From positions 1,178,001-1,242,000 of the forward strand of contig NZ_JACHBR010000001.1 of NCBI RefSeq assembly GCF_014200435.1: a stretch of 64,000 nucleotides of DNA, given 5' to 3'. Position 1 is the stretch's first letter. Every line of letters begins with the position of its first letter. The position numbers and the translations under genes were made by a program. The notes beneath the pieces are model-generated. The model saw only the letters and a program-made list of their open reading frames with translations. It was not told where the DNA came from and did not search any database. Below are positions 1 to 8,532 of this stretch, piece after piece. Origin of the DNA: Sphaerisporangium krabiense (GTDB taxonomy: Bacteria; Actinomycetota; Actinomycetes; Streptosporangiales; Streptosporangiaceae).

Positions 1-2
1 TG

Positions 3-1385
3 GGCTGGCCGCTGATCTCGGCGTTCATCCTCGTCATCGGCTTCTGCATGTCCGAGCTGGTGTCGGCCTACCCGACCGCGGGCGGCATCTACTGGTGGGC
101 CGCGAAGCTCGGCAGGCCCGTCCACGGGTGGTTCACCGGCTGGCTGAACCTGATCGGGCTCATCGCGGTCACCGCGTCCGTGGACTACGGCTGCGCGACG
201 TTCCTCAACCTCACGATCGGCCTGTTCAGCGAGGGCTGGGCCGCGGGCGACCCGTTGCGGCAGACGTTCGCGCTGTTCGCGGTCATCCTCGTCCTGCACG
301 CGCTGATCAACATCTACAGCCACCGGCTGATCTCGGTCCTGCAGAACGTCTCGGTGTGGTGGCACGTCGCCGGCGCGGCCGTGGTCGTGCTCATCCTGAT
401 CTTCGCCCCGGCGAAGCACCAGAGCGTCGGCTTCCTGTTCGAGACCTTCAACCACTCCGGCTTCGGCTCCGGCGCGTCGGGCCCGACGTTCTGGCTCTAC
501 GTGCTGCCGCTCGGCTTCCTGCTCACGCAGTACACGATCACCGGCTTCGACGCCTGCGCCCACGTCTCGGAGGAGACGCACGGCGCGGCCATGAGCGCGG
601 CCAAGGGACTGTGGCGGTCGATCTTCTACTCGGCGATCGGCGGCTGGGTGCTGCTGCTGTCGTTCCTGTTCGCCGCCACCGACGTCGAGGCGGTGAACGC
701 GGCGGGCGGCCAGGTCGGCGCGATCTTCATGACCGCGCTCACCCCCACGCTGGCGAAGGTCGTCTTCGGCATCTCCACGATCGGGCAGTTCTTCTGCGGG
801 ATGAGCTGCGTGACCTCGATGTCCCGCATGACCTACGCCTTCTCCCGGGACGGCGCGGTCCCCGGCTGGCGGCTCTGGTCTCGGGTCGACCGCAACAGGA
901 CGCCGGTCAACGCGATCCTCGCGGGCTGCCTCGTGGCGCTGCTGATCACGGTGCCGGCCCTGTACGCGCCGAAGGGCTCCACGACGCCGGTCGCGTTCCT
1001 CGCCGTCGTGTCGATCGCGGTCATCGGCCTCTACCTGGCGTTCCTGATCCCGATCTGGCTGCGGCTGCGCATGGGCGCGGCCTTCCGGCCCGGGCCGTGG
1101 ACGCTCGGGCCCCGGTACAAGGTGCTCGGCTGGATCGCGGTCGTGGAGATCGTCGTGATCGCGATCTACTTCGTGCTGCCGGTGGCCCCCGCCGGAGTGC
1201 CGGGCGCCGACGGCTTCACCTGGACGGCCGTCAACTACGCGCCCCTCGCGGTGGGGGCCGTGCTGGTCGCCATCGCCGTGTGGTGGTTCGCCTCCGCCCG
1301 CCGCTGGTTCACCGGGCCGCGCCGCACCATCGACGACGTGACCGACGCCGGCGGGCCCGCGCGCGATTCCGAGCCGGTCGGCTGA
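3..1385 (+). CDS. APC-family amino acid/choline-type permease, 5' end missing
   Basis: Membrane importer of the APC superfamily; the best fit is the amino acid/choline/GABA permease branch. The frame is already open at the left edge, so the start and probably the first helices lie outside; 460 residues are visible. About ten to eleven hydrophobic segments remain. The stretch YPTAGGIYWW lies near residue 25 and FDACAHVSEETHGAA near residue 180; the latter is typical of this branch. The last 35 or so residues are hydrophilic and should be cytoplasmic. The gene converges on lipB across a long hairpin. The substrate cannot be read from the sequence: GABA, choline, an amino acid or a polyamine are all possible. 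Confidence 0.85.
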   Translation, partial: GWPLISAFILVIGFCMSELVSAYPTAGGIYWWAAKLGRPVHGWFTGWLNLIGLIAVTASVDYGCATFLNLTIGLFSEGWAAGDPLRQTFALFAVILVLHALINIYSHRLISVLQNVSVWWHVAGAAVVVLILIFAPAKHQSVGFLFETFNHSGFGSGASGPTFWLYVLPLGFLLTQYTITGFDACAHVSEETHGAAMSAAKGLWRSIFYSAIGGWVLLLSFLFAATDVEAVNAAGGQVGAIFMTALTPTLAKVVFGISTIGQFFCGMSCVTSMSRMTYAFSRDGAVPGWRLWSRVDRNRTPVNAILAGCLVALLITVPALYAPKGSTTPVAFLAVVSIAVIGLYLAFLIPIWLRLRMGAAFRPGPWTLGPRYKVLGWIAVVEIVVIAIYFVLPVAPAGVPGADGFTWTAVNYAPLAVGAVLVAIAVWWFASARRWFTGPRRTIDDVTDAGGPARDSEPVG

Positions 1386-1394
1386 CCCTGGAAC

Positions 1395-1431
1395 GTACGG
1401 CTCGCGCCGGCACGGTTGGCGCGAGCCGTAC
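1395..1431. terminator. Bidirectional hairpin between permease and lipB
   Basis: A perfect 14-bp inverted repeat (arms 1395-1408 and 1418-1431, 9-base loop) lies between the stop codons of two converging genes. There is no U-run on either side, as is common in high-GC actinomycetes, so it probably acts as a bidirectional terminator. Confidence 0.8.
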
Positions 1432-1437
1432 CCCGCC

Positions 1438-2109
1438 TCAGGCGCCGAACGCCGCGGCGACGACCTGGCGGACGTGCTCGGCGGCGGGGGCCTGCCCGAG
1501 CTCGTTCGCCAGCGAGGTCATCTGGACCTCCGGCATGCCGCAGGCGACCGCGTACCCCCACGGGGAGAGGTCGCCGTCGACGTTCAGGGCGAAGCCGTGG
1601 CTGGTGACGCCGCGGCTCGCCCGCATGCCGATGGAGACGATCTTGCGGCGGGTGTCGCGGGTCCAGACGCCGGTGAGCAGCTCCGAGCCCGGCGGGGTGT
1701 CGCGGCGCTCCGCGGGCAGGCCGAGCGCGCCGAGGGCGTCGACGATCCGGAGCTCGACCTCGCGGACGTAGTCGACGACGCCCTCGTCCGGCCGGAGCTT
1801 GACGATGAGGTACCCGACGAGCTGGCCGGGCCCGTGGTAGGTGAGCTGGCCACCCCGGCCGGTCGAGACGACCGGGATGCCCCGCGAAGGATCGGGTAGG
1901 TGCTCGGGGAGCGTGCGCTTCCCGATGGTGAACACCTGCGGGTGGCTGAGCAGCCACAAGGTGTCCGGCCTGTCGTCCCGCTGGCGGGCCTCGACCAGCT
2001 CGGTCATGCGGTCCATGGCCTTCTCGTAGTCGACGAGATCGTCCTCGATGAGGGCCAGGGGCCGCGCGCGTAGAGTTGCTTCGCTCACGCCTCCGAGCAT
2101 ACGTCCCAT
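1438..2109 (-). CDS. lipB: Octanoyltransferase LipB
   Basis: Transfers octanoate from acyl carrier protein to the lipoyl domains of 2-oxo acid dehydrogenases and the glycine cleavage H protein, the first step of lipoate synthesis, in the cytoplasm. The 223 residues match the family length. Visible are RGGQLTYHGPGQLVGY near residue 85, the catalytic lysine at about 156 (RRKIVSIGMRASRG) and the catalytic cysteine at about 190 (ACGMPEVQMTSL). The first ten residues may not be translated: another ATG lies three codons in. The PspC-like gene ends 25 bases upstream on the same strand and may be co-transcribed. lipA is not in the window. Confidence 0.96.
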   Translation of the reverse strand: MGRMLGGVSEATLRARPLALIEDDLVDYEKAMDRMTELVEARQRDDRPDTLWLLSHPQVFTIGKRTLPEHLPDPSRGIPVVSTGRGGQLTYHGPGQLVGYLIVKLRPDEGVVDYVREVELRIVDALGALGLPAERRDTPPGSELLTGVWTRDTRRKIVSIGMRASRGVTSHGFALNVDGDLSPWGYAVACGMPEVQMTSLANELGQAPAAEHVRQVVAAAFGA

Positions 2110-2134
2110 GAATGGACCATTCAGGCGGGGTGGC

Positions 2135-2332
2135 TCACCAGCCGCCCATGGACGCGCGGGACGGCGCCTTGGGGATGAAAACCCACATGAGCAGGTAGAT
2201 GATGAACTGCGGCCCGGGCAGGACGCAGGACAGCAGGAACAGCAGCCGCACCATGGTCGGCCGCCAGCCCCACTTCTCCGCGAGGCCGCCGCAGACGCCG
2301 GCGATCATCTTGTGTTCTCGTGACCGGTACAT
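2135..2332 (-). CDS. Small PspC-domain membrane protein
   Basis: A 65-residue protein made of almost nothing but a PspC domain: a charged start (MYRSREHKMIAGVCGGLAEKWG) with the family hallmark GVCGGLAE, then one hydrophobic helix ending in WVFIPKAP. PspC domains take part in membrane stress responses or signal across the membrane; stand-alone copies like this are common in actinomycetes and mostly uncharacterised. It sits just upstream of lipB on the same strand and diverges from the LURP-one-like gene, so the roughly 150-base gap to its right should hold promoters for both directions. Confidence 0.85.
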   Translation of the reverse strand: MYRSREHKMIAGVCGGLAEKWGWRPTMVRLLFLLSCVLPGPQFIIYLLMWVFIPKAPSRASMGGW

Positions 2333-2483
2333 CTCTCTCCTCCCCCGGAATGTTCTTCACTTCGTCCAACGGTCATGTCCCCTGCCCGGTTCCGGGATGT
2401 TCATTCGGCCGCCATCCCGGCTCGGAGCCCGGACCGGTGGGGAAGAGCCCTACAGTGGCTATCCCCCGACCATGGAGAGCGAC

Positions 2484-3062
2484 GTGGACTTCGCGACCTT
2501 GCAATCACAGCGCCGGCTGCTCGTGCGCCAGAAGATCACCATGATGGTGAACCGCTATGTGGTCCACTTGGAGCAGCCCGACGGGTCGGAGGGGCCGATG
2601 GTCGCCTTCGCCGAGCAGAAGCGCCTGGCGTTCAAGGAGCAGGTGACGCTCTACACCGACGACACCCGGCAGTACGTCCTGGCCGGGTTCAAGGCGCGGC
2701 AGGTCATCGACCTCGGCAGCGGCTACGACGTCTTGGACCACAACGGGCAGCCGATCGGCTTCTTCAAGAAGGACTTCGCCGCGTCCCTGCTCCGCTCGAC
2801 GTGGCACTTCCAGCAGCCGGGCATGCCGACCTTCACCGGCCAGGAGCGCAGCCTGCTCGTGAGCCTGCTGCGCCGGTTCGCCGACTCCCTGTCGTGGCTG
2901 CCCTACCACTTCGACTTCGGCGTGGGCGCGCAGCGGGCCTTCTCGGTGGACCGCAAGTGGGGCCTGCGCGACCGGTACATCGTCGAGATCCACGACCCCC
3001 GGCTGGACCGCCGGCTGATCATCGCGATGGCCGTCGCCCTGGACGCCCTGCAGTCGCGATGA
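2484..3062 (+). CDS. LURP-one-related (tubby C-terminal-like fold) protein
   Basis: About 192 residues of the LURP-one-related family, a beta-barrel around a buried helix that resembles the tubby C-terminal domain and phospholipid scramblases. In bacteria the role is unknown; membrane lipid contact is a guess from the fold. Typical features are the opening LLVRQKITMMVNRYVV, the repeated strand pattern through residue 150 and the late FDFGVGAQRAFSVDRKWGLR. An ATG occurs four codons earlier, but GGAG six bases before GTG 2484 makes that GTG the likelier start. The 3' end overlaps the converging YbhN-like gene by 44 bases. Confidence 0.8.
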   Translation: MDFATLQSQRRLLVRQKITMMVNRYVVHLEQPDGSEGPMVAFAEQKRLAFKEQVTLYTDDTRQYVLAGFKARQVIDLGSGYDVLDHNGQPIGFFKKDFAASLLRSTWHFQQPGMPTFTGQERSLLVSLLRRFADSLSWLPYHFDFGVGAQRAFSVDRKWGLRDRYIVEIHDPRLDRRLIIAMAVALDALQSR

Positions 3063-4011
3063 CGTTCAGCGTCAGCCAGGCCCCCCAGCCCACGATCAGC
3101 ACGCCCCAGTACGAGATCAGCCGGTAGATCGCCACCACGGCCGCGGCCGCGGCGCCCGTCATCCCGGCTCCCGCGAACGTCGCCGCCATCCCCAGTTCGG
3201 CGATGCCGAGGCCGCCGGGCACGAGCGCCAGCACGCCCGCGGCCTTGGCGGCGACGTACCCGAGCAGCATCGTGTGGGGGCCGACGCCGACCCCCGCGGC
3301 CAGGCACACCGCCGCGAGGCAGGCGATGTCGAGCAGCCAGTTGAGCAGCGCGAGGCCGGGCAGGACCACCGCGTCCCCGCGGGTGAGCGAGATCGCCGCG
3401 CGCGCGTCCCGCAGTCCCTCGACCAGCGACCGCGCGCGGCGTCCCCGGTCCGCCAGCCGCGCGGCGGCGCCCCGGGGCCGGAACCGCACGGCGAGCGCGA
3501 CGGCCAGGGCCGCGACCGGCAGGCTCCACGCGACCGGGACGCGGGTCGCGGGCTCGGCGAGCAGCGCCACCACGCCGAGGGCCAGGAACGTCATCGTGGA
3601 GGACACCGCGACCAGCACCAGGGTGGCGGCGATGAGCGGCGGCGTCGCGCCCAGCAGGCGGAGCTGCCGGGTGATGTAGGCGACGCTGAGCACCTGGCCG
3701 CCGGGCAGCGAGTTGGAGACCGCGGTGCGGGCGTAGGTGACGGCGACGGCGCGGGGCAGCGTCAGGTGCGCCCCGCCCGCGCCGAGCAGGTGGCGGATCA
3801 GCCGGGCGTAGGCGCGCATGGACGCCGCCTCCGCGGTCACCGCCACGATCAGCCAGCCGGGGTGCGCGCCGGTCATCTGCGCCCAGACCTCGCCGGGGTC
3901 GGGCAGGCGGTCGCGGAACGAGACGGCCACGAAGGCCACGGCGGCGATCGTGAGCAGCCGGACGGCCAGCCTGCCCCGCGAGCGGGACGCGGCGCGCGGG
4001 GGTGTCGACAC
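3019..4011 (-). CDS. YbhN/LPG synthase-type integral membrane protein
   Basis: Polytopic membrane protein of about 330 residues from the family that includes YbhN and the flippase-like domain of lysylphosphatidylglycerol synthase, with no C-terminal synthetase domain. Eight or so hydrophobic segments are visible. Family hallmarks are SNSLPGGQVLSVAY near residue 105 and the late ALVPGGLGIAELGM. Such proteins are thought to handle membrane lipids or polyprenyl-linked intermediates; the substrate is unknown here. AGGAGG lies five bases before GTG 4011, and an ATG directly precedes that GTG and is the alternative. Its end overlaps the LURP-one-like gene by 44 bases. Confidence 0.82.
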   Translation of the reverse strand: MSTPPRAASRSRGRLAVRLLTIAAVAFVAVSFRDRLPDPGEVWAQMTGAHPGWLIVAVTAEAASMRAYARLIRHLLGAGGAHLTLPRAVAVTYARTAVSNSLPGGQVLSVAYITRQLRLLGATPPLIAATLVLVAVSSTMTFLALGVVALLAEPATRVPVAWSLPVAALAVALAVRFRPRGAAARLADRGRRARSLVEGLRDARAAISLTRGDAVVLPGLALLNWLLDIACLAAVCLAAGVGVGPHTMLLGYVAAKAAGVLALVPGGLGIAELGMAATFAGAGMTGAAAAAVVAIYRLISYWGVLIVGWGAWLTLNVIATAGRPGRRPSR

Positions 4012-4225
4012 CATCGCCTCCTCGCGAGGATCATGACGCCCGCCGGGGGGCCGGGCGAGTGCCGGAGTCCGACAGTTGCCCGGCCGGATCTTTCCGGGTT
4101 CCCGAAACCCGCCCTGCCCCACCGAGGAAACTGCCCACCCAGGCATACCATTCCTAGACAAAGCAGACATCAAGCGGCCCCCGCTCGCAGACCCGTCCTG
4201 ACCGGGAGGAACCCGCGGCAGAAGA

Positions 4226-4265
4226 CGGGAAGGGGCGCCCGGCACACGCCGGACGCCCCTTCCCG
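4226..4265 (-). terminator. Terminator of the deoC-aldehyde dehydrogenase operon
   Basis: A 17-bp stem with one mismatch and a 6-base loop, 21 bases past the stop of the short aldehyde dehydrogenase gene. Read on the minus strand it is followed by TCTTCTG, so it fits an intrinsic terminator for that operon. Confidence 0.85.
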
Positions 4266-4286
4266 CGGCCGTGGAGGCCGCTTCGC

Positions 4287-5159
4287 CTACACGCCCATCG
4301 GATGCCAGACCGTCTTGGTCTCCAGGAAGGCCGTCAGGCGCTCGACGCCCGGGTCGGCGAGCCAGTCGATCTTGCCGGTCGGGGGGCGCAGGACGCGCTT
4401 GAGGTTCCCGGCGGCGTCGCGCTCGCACGCCACGGCGAGGTCCTCCGCACAGCCGGTCAGGTCGATGGCGTTGACGTCCATGTGGGAGGCCAGCCACGGC
4501 GCCAGCTCGGCCGCCCGGCCGGTGAGCAGGTTCACCACGCCGCCGGGCAGGTCGGAGGTGGCCAGCACCTCGCCGAAGGTGACCGCCGGGAGCGGCGCGC
4601 GCTCGGAGGCCACGACCACGCACGTGTTGCCGCTGACGATCACCGGCGCGACGACCGACACCAGGCCGAGCAGCGGCCCCGCCGGCGGCGCGACCACGGC
4701 CACCACGCCGGTCGGCTCGGGCGTCGAGAGGTTGAAGTACGGCCCCGCGACCGGGTTGGCCGCCCCGCGGATCGCGCCGATCTTGTCCGACCAGCCCGCG
4801 TACCAGACCAGCCGGTCGACGGCGGCGTCCACCAGCTCCCCCGCCTTGCGCGCGGACACCCCGTCGGCGTCGACCAGCTCGGCCGCGAACTGGGCGCGGC
4901 GGCCCTCCAGCATCTCGGCGACGCGGTAGAGGATCTGGCCCCGGTTGTAGGCGGTCGCCCCCGACCAGCCGGGGAACGCCTTGCGCGCCGCCGACACCGC
5001 GTCGCGGGCGTCCTTGCGGGAGGCCCGCGCGGCGTTGGCGAGGAAATCGCCCTTGGAGGAGGTCACGACGTAGGACCTTCCGCTCTCCGACCGCGGGAAC
5101 GCCCCGCCGATGTACAGCTTGTACGTCTTGCGTACGGCCAGCCGGCCCGGCTCAGTCAT
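4287..5159 (-). CDS. Truncated aldehyde dehydrogenase homologue without catalytic cysteine
   Basis: The 290 residues align with the N-terminal coenzyme-binding half of aldehyde dehydrogenases (YIGGAFPRSESGRSY, then the equivalent of the IPWNFP region read here as VAPPAGPLLGL, then GGVVNLLTG). After residue 250 the protein jumps to a C-terminal-like end (LETKTVWHPMGV). The catalytic domain segment with the nucleophilic cysteine and the ELGG glutamate is absent, so it should not oxidise aldehydes by itself. It is the last gene of a deoC operon, behind a full-length paralogue; from memory this pair with deoC recurs in actinomycetes. A structural or regulatory partner role is an inference. SD-like GGAGAGG precedes ATG 5159. 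Confidence 0.85.
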   Translation of the reverse strand: MTEPGRLAVRKTYKLYIGGAFPRSESGRSYVVTSSKGDFLANAARASRKDARDAVSAARKAFPGWSGATAYNRGQILYRVAEMLEGRRAQFAAELVDADGVSARKAGELVDAAVDRLVWYAGWSDKIGAIRGAANPVAGPYFNLSTPEPTGVVAVVAPPAGPLLGLVSVVAPVIVSGNTCVVVASERAPLPAVTFGEVLATSDLPGGVVNLLTGRAAELAPWLASHMDVNAIDLTGCAEDLAVACERDAAGNLKRVLRPPTGKIDWLADPGVERLTAFLETKTVWHPMGV

Positions 5160-5344
5160 CGCCTCTCCAGGTCATCTCCTCCGAGGAGAGCCGCGCCTGC
5201 ACGACGACCTGGTGGCAGCGGCTCACCCCGCAGCGGTGGGCGAACCAGCCCTGGCGGGCGGGCGAGGTCGCGTACCCGGCACGGGCGTAGGCGCGGCCCC
5301 GGGTGGTCTGCGCGCGCCGCGCGCGGCGCGGGCCCCTGCGGTGC

Positions 5345-6784
5345 TCACATGGGTCGGACATCGAGATACGCCTCCAATCCGTGCCTGCCGCCCTCGCGGC
5401 CGTATCCGGACTCCTTGTAACCGCCGAACGGCGACGCCGGGTCGAACCGGTTGAAGGTGTTGGCCCACACCACGCCGGCGCGCAGCCTGTCGGCCATCCA
5501 GAGGATGCGTGAGCCCTTCTCGGTCCACACCCCGGCGGACAGGCCGTACGGCGTGTTGTTGGCCTTCTCGACGGCCTCGGCGGGGGTGCGGAAGGTCAGG
5601 ACCGACAGGACCGGGCCGAAGATCTCCTCCCGGGCGATCCTGTGCGACTGCGCCACGCCGGTGAACAGGGTGGGCGGGAACCAGAACCCCTTCTCGGGGA
5701 TCGGGCAGGACGGCGACCAGCGCTCGGCGCCCTCCCGCTCCCCCGCCTCGCTCAGTTCCCTGATCTTGGCGAGCTGGGCCGCGGAGTTGATCGCCCCGAT
5801 GTCGGTGTTCTTGTCCAGAGGGTCGCCCATGCGCAGCGTGGACAGGCGCCGCTTGAGCGCGGCCAGCAGCTCGGCCTCGATCGACTCCTGGACGAGCAGG
5901 CGGGAACCCGCGCAGCAGACGTGGCCCTGGTTGAAGAAGATGCCGTTGACGACGCCCTCGACGGCCTGGTCGAGCGCGGCGTCCTCGAAGACGATGTTGG
6001 CGGCCTTGCCGCCCAGTTCGAGCGTGACCCTCTTGCGCGACCCGGCGACGGACCTGGCGATCAGGCGTCCGACCTCCGTGGAGCCGGTGAAGGCCACCTT
6101 GTCGACGTCGGGGTGGTTCACCAGCGCCTGGCCGGTGTCGCCCGCGCCGGTGACGATGTTGACCACGCCGGGCGGCAGGTCGGCCTGCCGGCAGATCTCG
6201 GCGAAGGCGAGCGCGGTCAGCGGGGTGGTCTCCGCCGGCTTGAGGACCACGGTGTTGCCGCAGGCCAGCGCGGGCGCGATCTTCCAGGCCAGCATGAGCA
6301 GCGGGAAGTTCCACGGGATGACCTGCGCGGCCACGCCGAGCGGCCGCGGGGCGGGCCCGAGGCCCGCGTGCTCCAGCTTGTCGGCCCAGCCGGCGTAGTA
6401 GAAGAAGTGCGCGGCGACCAGGGGGAGGTCGACGTCACGCGACTCGCGGATCGGCTTGCCGTTGTCCAGGGATTCGAGGACGGCGAGCTCGCGGGCGCGC
6501 TCCTGAACGACCCGGGCGATCCTGAACAGGTACTTGGCGCGCTCGCGGCCGGGCAACCGCCCCCAGACCGAGTCGTACGCCTTGCGGGCCGCGGCGACGG
6601 CCCGGTCGACGTCCGCCTCGTTCGCGTGCGCGAACTCGGCCAGGACCTCCTCGCTCGCCGGGTTGATCGTCTTGTCGCGGGCGTCGCCCAGCGAGTCGAC
6701 CCACTCACCGTTGATGAAAAGCCCATAGGACGGCCGGATGTCGACGATGTCGCGCGACTCGGGCGCCGGTGCGTACTCAAACAT
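5345..6784 (-). CDS. NAD(P)-dependent aldehyde dehydrogenase
   Basis: Full-length aldehyde dehydrogenase (479 residues). It carries IPWNFPLLMLAWKIAPALA near 156, the cofactor motif AFTGSTEVGR near 231, the general base glutamate in ELGGK (residue 256) and the nucleophile in FNQGHVCCAG (about Cys290). It follows deoC by 110 bases on the same strand and precedes a truncated paralogue, so the most likely substrate is acetaldehyde released by DeoC from 2-deoxyribose 5-phosphate. Oxidation would give acetate, because no CoA-acylating domain is present. Substrate assignment rests on context. A 185-base gap to the next gene holds no convincing coding sequence. Confidence 0.93.
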   Translation of the reverse strand: MFEYAPAPESRDIVDIRPSYGLFINGEWVDSLGDARDKTINPASEEVLAEFAHANEADVDRAVAAARKAYDSVWGRLPGRERAKYLFRIARVVQERARELAVLESLDNGKPIRESRDVDLPLVAAHFFYYAGWADKLEHAGLGPAPRPLGVAAQVIPWNFPLLMLAWKIAPALACGNTVVLKPAETTPLTALAFAEICRQADLPPGVVNIVTGAGDTGQALVNHPDVDKVAFTGSTEVGRLIARSVAGSRKRVTLELGGKAANIVFEDAALDQAVEGVVNGIFFNQGHVCCAGSRLLVQESIEAELLAALKRRLSTLRMGDPLDKNTDIGAINSAAQLAKIRELSEAGEREGAERWSPSCPIPEKGFWFPPTLFTGVAQSHRIAREEIFGPVLSVLTFRTPAEAVEKANNTPYGLSAGVWTEKGSRILWMADRLRAGVVWANTFNRFDPASPFGGYKESGYGREGGRHGLEAYLDVRPM

Positions 6785-6894
6785 GGAGCCCGCCTCGGTC
6801 GAGGGTGAAGTATCGACACATCACGCTGCCAGCGTAGAGGGTCGTCCGGCGTGCTCCGAGGGAACATTTCGGGCACCGGGCGCCCGGCACGCCG

Positions 6895-7866
6895 TCAGTC
6901 GAGGGTGACGTAGTCGGGCCCGGAGTAGCGGCCCGTGGCCAGCTTCTCGCGCTGCATCAGCAGGTCGTTGAGGAGGCTGGAGGCGCCGAGGCGGAACCAC
7001 TCCGGAGTGAGCCAGTCCTCGCCCGCGGTCTCGTTGACCAGGACCAGGTACTTGACGGCGTCCTTGGTGGTGCGGATGCCGCCCGCCGGCTTGACCCCCA
7101 CCATGCGGCCGGCCCGGTCGCGGAAGTCGCGCACCGCCTCCAGCATCACCAGCGTGACCGGCAACGTCGCGGCCGGGGACACCTTGCCGGTCGAGGTCTT
7201 GATGAAATCCGCCCCCGCGATCATCGCGAGCCAGGACGCGCGGCGCACGTTGTCGTAGGTCGCCAGCTCGCCGGTCTCCAGGATCACCTTCAGATGGGCG
7301 TCCCCCTTGCCGGAGGCGGCGTCGCGGGCGCAGGCCGCCTTCACCGCGACGATCTCGTCGAACACCTTGCGATAGTCGCCGGACAGGAAGGCGCCGCGGT
7401 CGATCACCATGTCGATCTCGTCGGCGCCCGCCGCCACGGCCAGCTCGGTGTCGCGCACCTTGACCTCCAGCGACGTGCGGCCGCTGGGGAAACCGGTCGC
7501 CACGCTCGCCACCCGCACGCCCGAGGCCCCGAGCGCCTCGACGGCGCGCCCGACCAGGTCGGGGTAGACGCAGACGGCCGCGACCTTGGGGACCGAGGGG
7601 TCACCCGGGTCGGGGTGGACGGCCTTGGCGCACATCGCGCGCACCTTGCCGGGAGTGTCGGCGCCTTCCAGAGTGGTCAGGTCCACCATGGAGATCGCCA
7701 GGTCGATGGCCCTGGCCTTGGCGGTGGTCTTGATGGAGCGGGTGCCCAGCATCGCGGCACGCTGGTCGGCGCCCACCCGGTCGACGCCGGGCAGGCCGTG
7801 CAGGAACGCCCGGAGGGTCGCGTTCGAGGCCGCGACGTCCGTGAACGAGCTCGTCACAGTTGACAC
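6895..7866 (-). CDS. deoC: Deoxyribose-phosphate aldolase DeoC
   Basis: Class I aldolase that splits 2-deoxy-D-ribose 5-phosphate into acetaldehyde and glyceraldehyde 3-phosphate, for deoxynucleoside salvage. The Schiff-base lysine is in ADFIKTSTGK (about residue 223 of 323); other conserved parts are VDLTTLEG near the start, AGADEIDMVID and GVKPAGGIRT. The protein belongs to the longer DeoC group of about 320 residues rather than the 220-250 residue form. GTG 7866, read as VSTVTSSFTD, is preceded by a weak GGA; an ATG twelve codons upstream is in frame but has no ribosome site. It is the first gene of deoC, aldehyde dehydrogenase, truncated aldehyde dehydrogenase. Confidence 0.95.
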   Translation of the reverse strand: MSTVTSSFTDVAASNATLRAFLHGLPGVDRVGADQRAAMLGTRSIKTTAKARAIDLAISMVDLTTLEGADTPGKVRAMCAKAVHPDPGDPSVPKVAAVCVYPDLVGRAVEALGASGVRVASVATGFPSGRTSLEVKVRDTELAVAAGADEIDMVIDRGAFLSGDYRKVFDEIVAVKAACARDAASGKGDAHLKVILETGELATYDNVRRASWLAMIAGADFIKTSTGKVSPAATLPVTLVMLEAVRDFRDRAGRMVGVKPAGGIRTTKDAVKYLVLVNETAGEDWLTPEWFRLGASSLLNDLLMQREKLATGRYSGPDYVTLD

Positions 7867-7981
7867 GGTTCCAGCATCCCCGACCGGGCCCGCTTGCTCC
7901 AAACGCCCCCGGCCCCGCCCCTGCCGCCCTTCACCCCTGAGAACACGCTGACCTGGTCGAACGCGAGCCGTCCTCCCCCGC

Positions 7982-8071
7982 CTAAGGCCCCCTCAGGTAT
8001 GCCTAGGCGGTGCGGGGCGCGGAACAGGCCCGGAGATAAGGCATCCGCCCGATGTGGGGAGGGGGGCCTTA
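7982..8071 (+). ncRNA. Foldable leader candidate ahead of a 55-codon gene
   Basis: Two nested pairings can form. The outer stem joins 7982-7994 with 8058-8071 (13 pairs with one extra G). An inner stem joins 8006-8013 (GGCGGTGC) with 8040-8048 (GCATCCGCC, one bulge). The element ends 49 bases before the ATG at 8121. It could be a structured 5' leader or, on the other strand, part of the deoC control region. It matches no riboswitch that I recognise, and GC-rich DNA forms such pairs by chance more easily. Confidence 0.3.
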
Positions 8072-8120
8072 GCCGGAGTCTAGAGGTGTCAGAGAAAGCG
8101 ACACCGCAAGGAGAACCGGG

Positions 8121-8288
8121 ATGTACCCCGAGATCCACTATCAGCTCATCGTCGACCGCGTAGCCGAACTGCACCGCGAGGCCGACGACCACCGCAGGGC
8201 CCGCGAGGCCACGAGCGGGAGGAAGGCCGGGGCGAGGGGCCCGCAGCGGCGGGTGCGCGCGGTCTTCGGCAAGCTCCGCACCTCGTGA
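8121..8288 (+). CDS. Small basic hypothetical protein (55 aa)
   Basis: A short gene easily missed for its size: ATG 8121 follows AAGGAG at a spacing of 8 and the frame stays open to TGA at 8286-8288. The product begins MYPEIHYQLIVDRVAELHR, an amphipathic helix rich in acidic and basic residues, and ends in a strongly basic tail with about a dozen arginines and lysines. No known domain is recognised. Similar very short proteins with the MYPEIHYQL opening are, from memory, spread through actinomycetes without known function. A long possible RNA fold lies upstream and a terminator about 100 bases downstream, so it may be its own transcript. Confidence 0.7.
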   Translation: MYPEIHYQLIVDRVAELHREADDHRRAREATSGRKAGARGPQRRVRAVFGKLRTS

Positions 8289-8391
8289 ACGGCCGGAACG
8301 GCGTTCGTGCCGGCCGCCGCGGGGGCGCGGCCGCACGGACGACCTCCGACCGCGCCGACGACGCGGAGCACGGGAGACCGAACGTCACGAA

Positions 8392-8421
8392 GCCCGGCCG
8401 GAGCCTCCCTCCCGGCCGGGC
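8392..8421. terminator. Hairpin terminator before the LuxR-type regulator
   Basis: Perfect 10-bp inverted repeat, arms 8392-8401 and 8412-8421 with a 10-base loop, between the 55-codon gene and the large regulator. No U-tail; probable terminator of the small gene. Confidence 0.65.
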
Positions 8422-8532
8422 CTGCCGTCCCCCGTGACGCGTCGGCGCCTGGCCGCGCAGGGCGCGATCGCGGGGCCCTGGCGGGCCTCCGCCTGGGGAA
8501 AAACCAGTCCGAGACATCCCATAGGTCGTGAC

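Noticed and set aside
5152..5361. 69-codon minus-strand frame between the two aldehyde dehydrogenase genes
   Set aside because: Overlaps the end of one gene and the start of the other and has an Arg-rich start. A GGAGGAG lies inside it but no family is recognised. A real small gene is possible but not supported.
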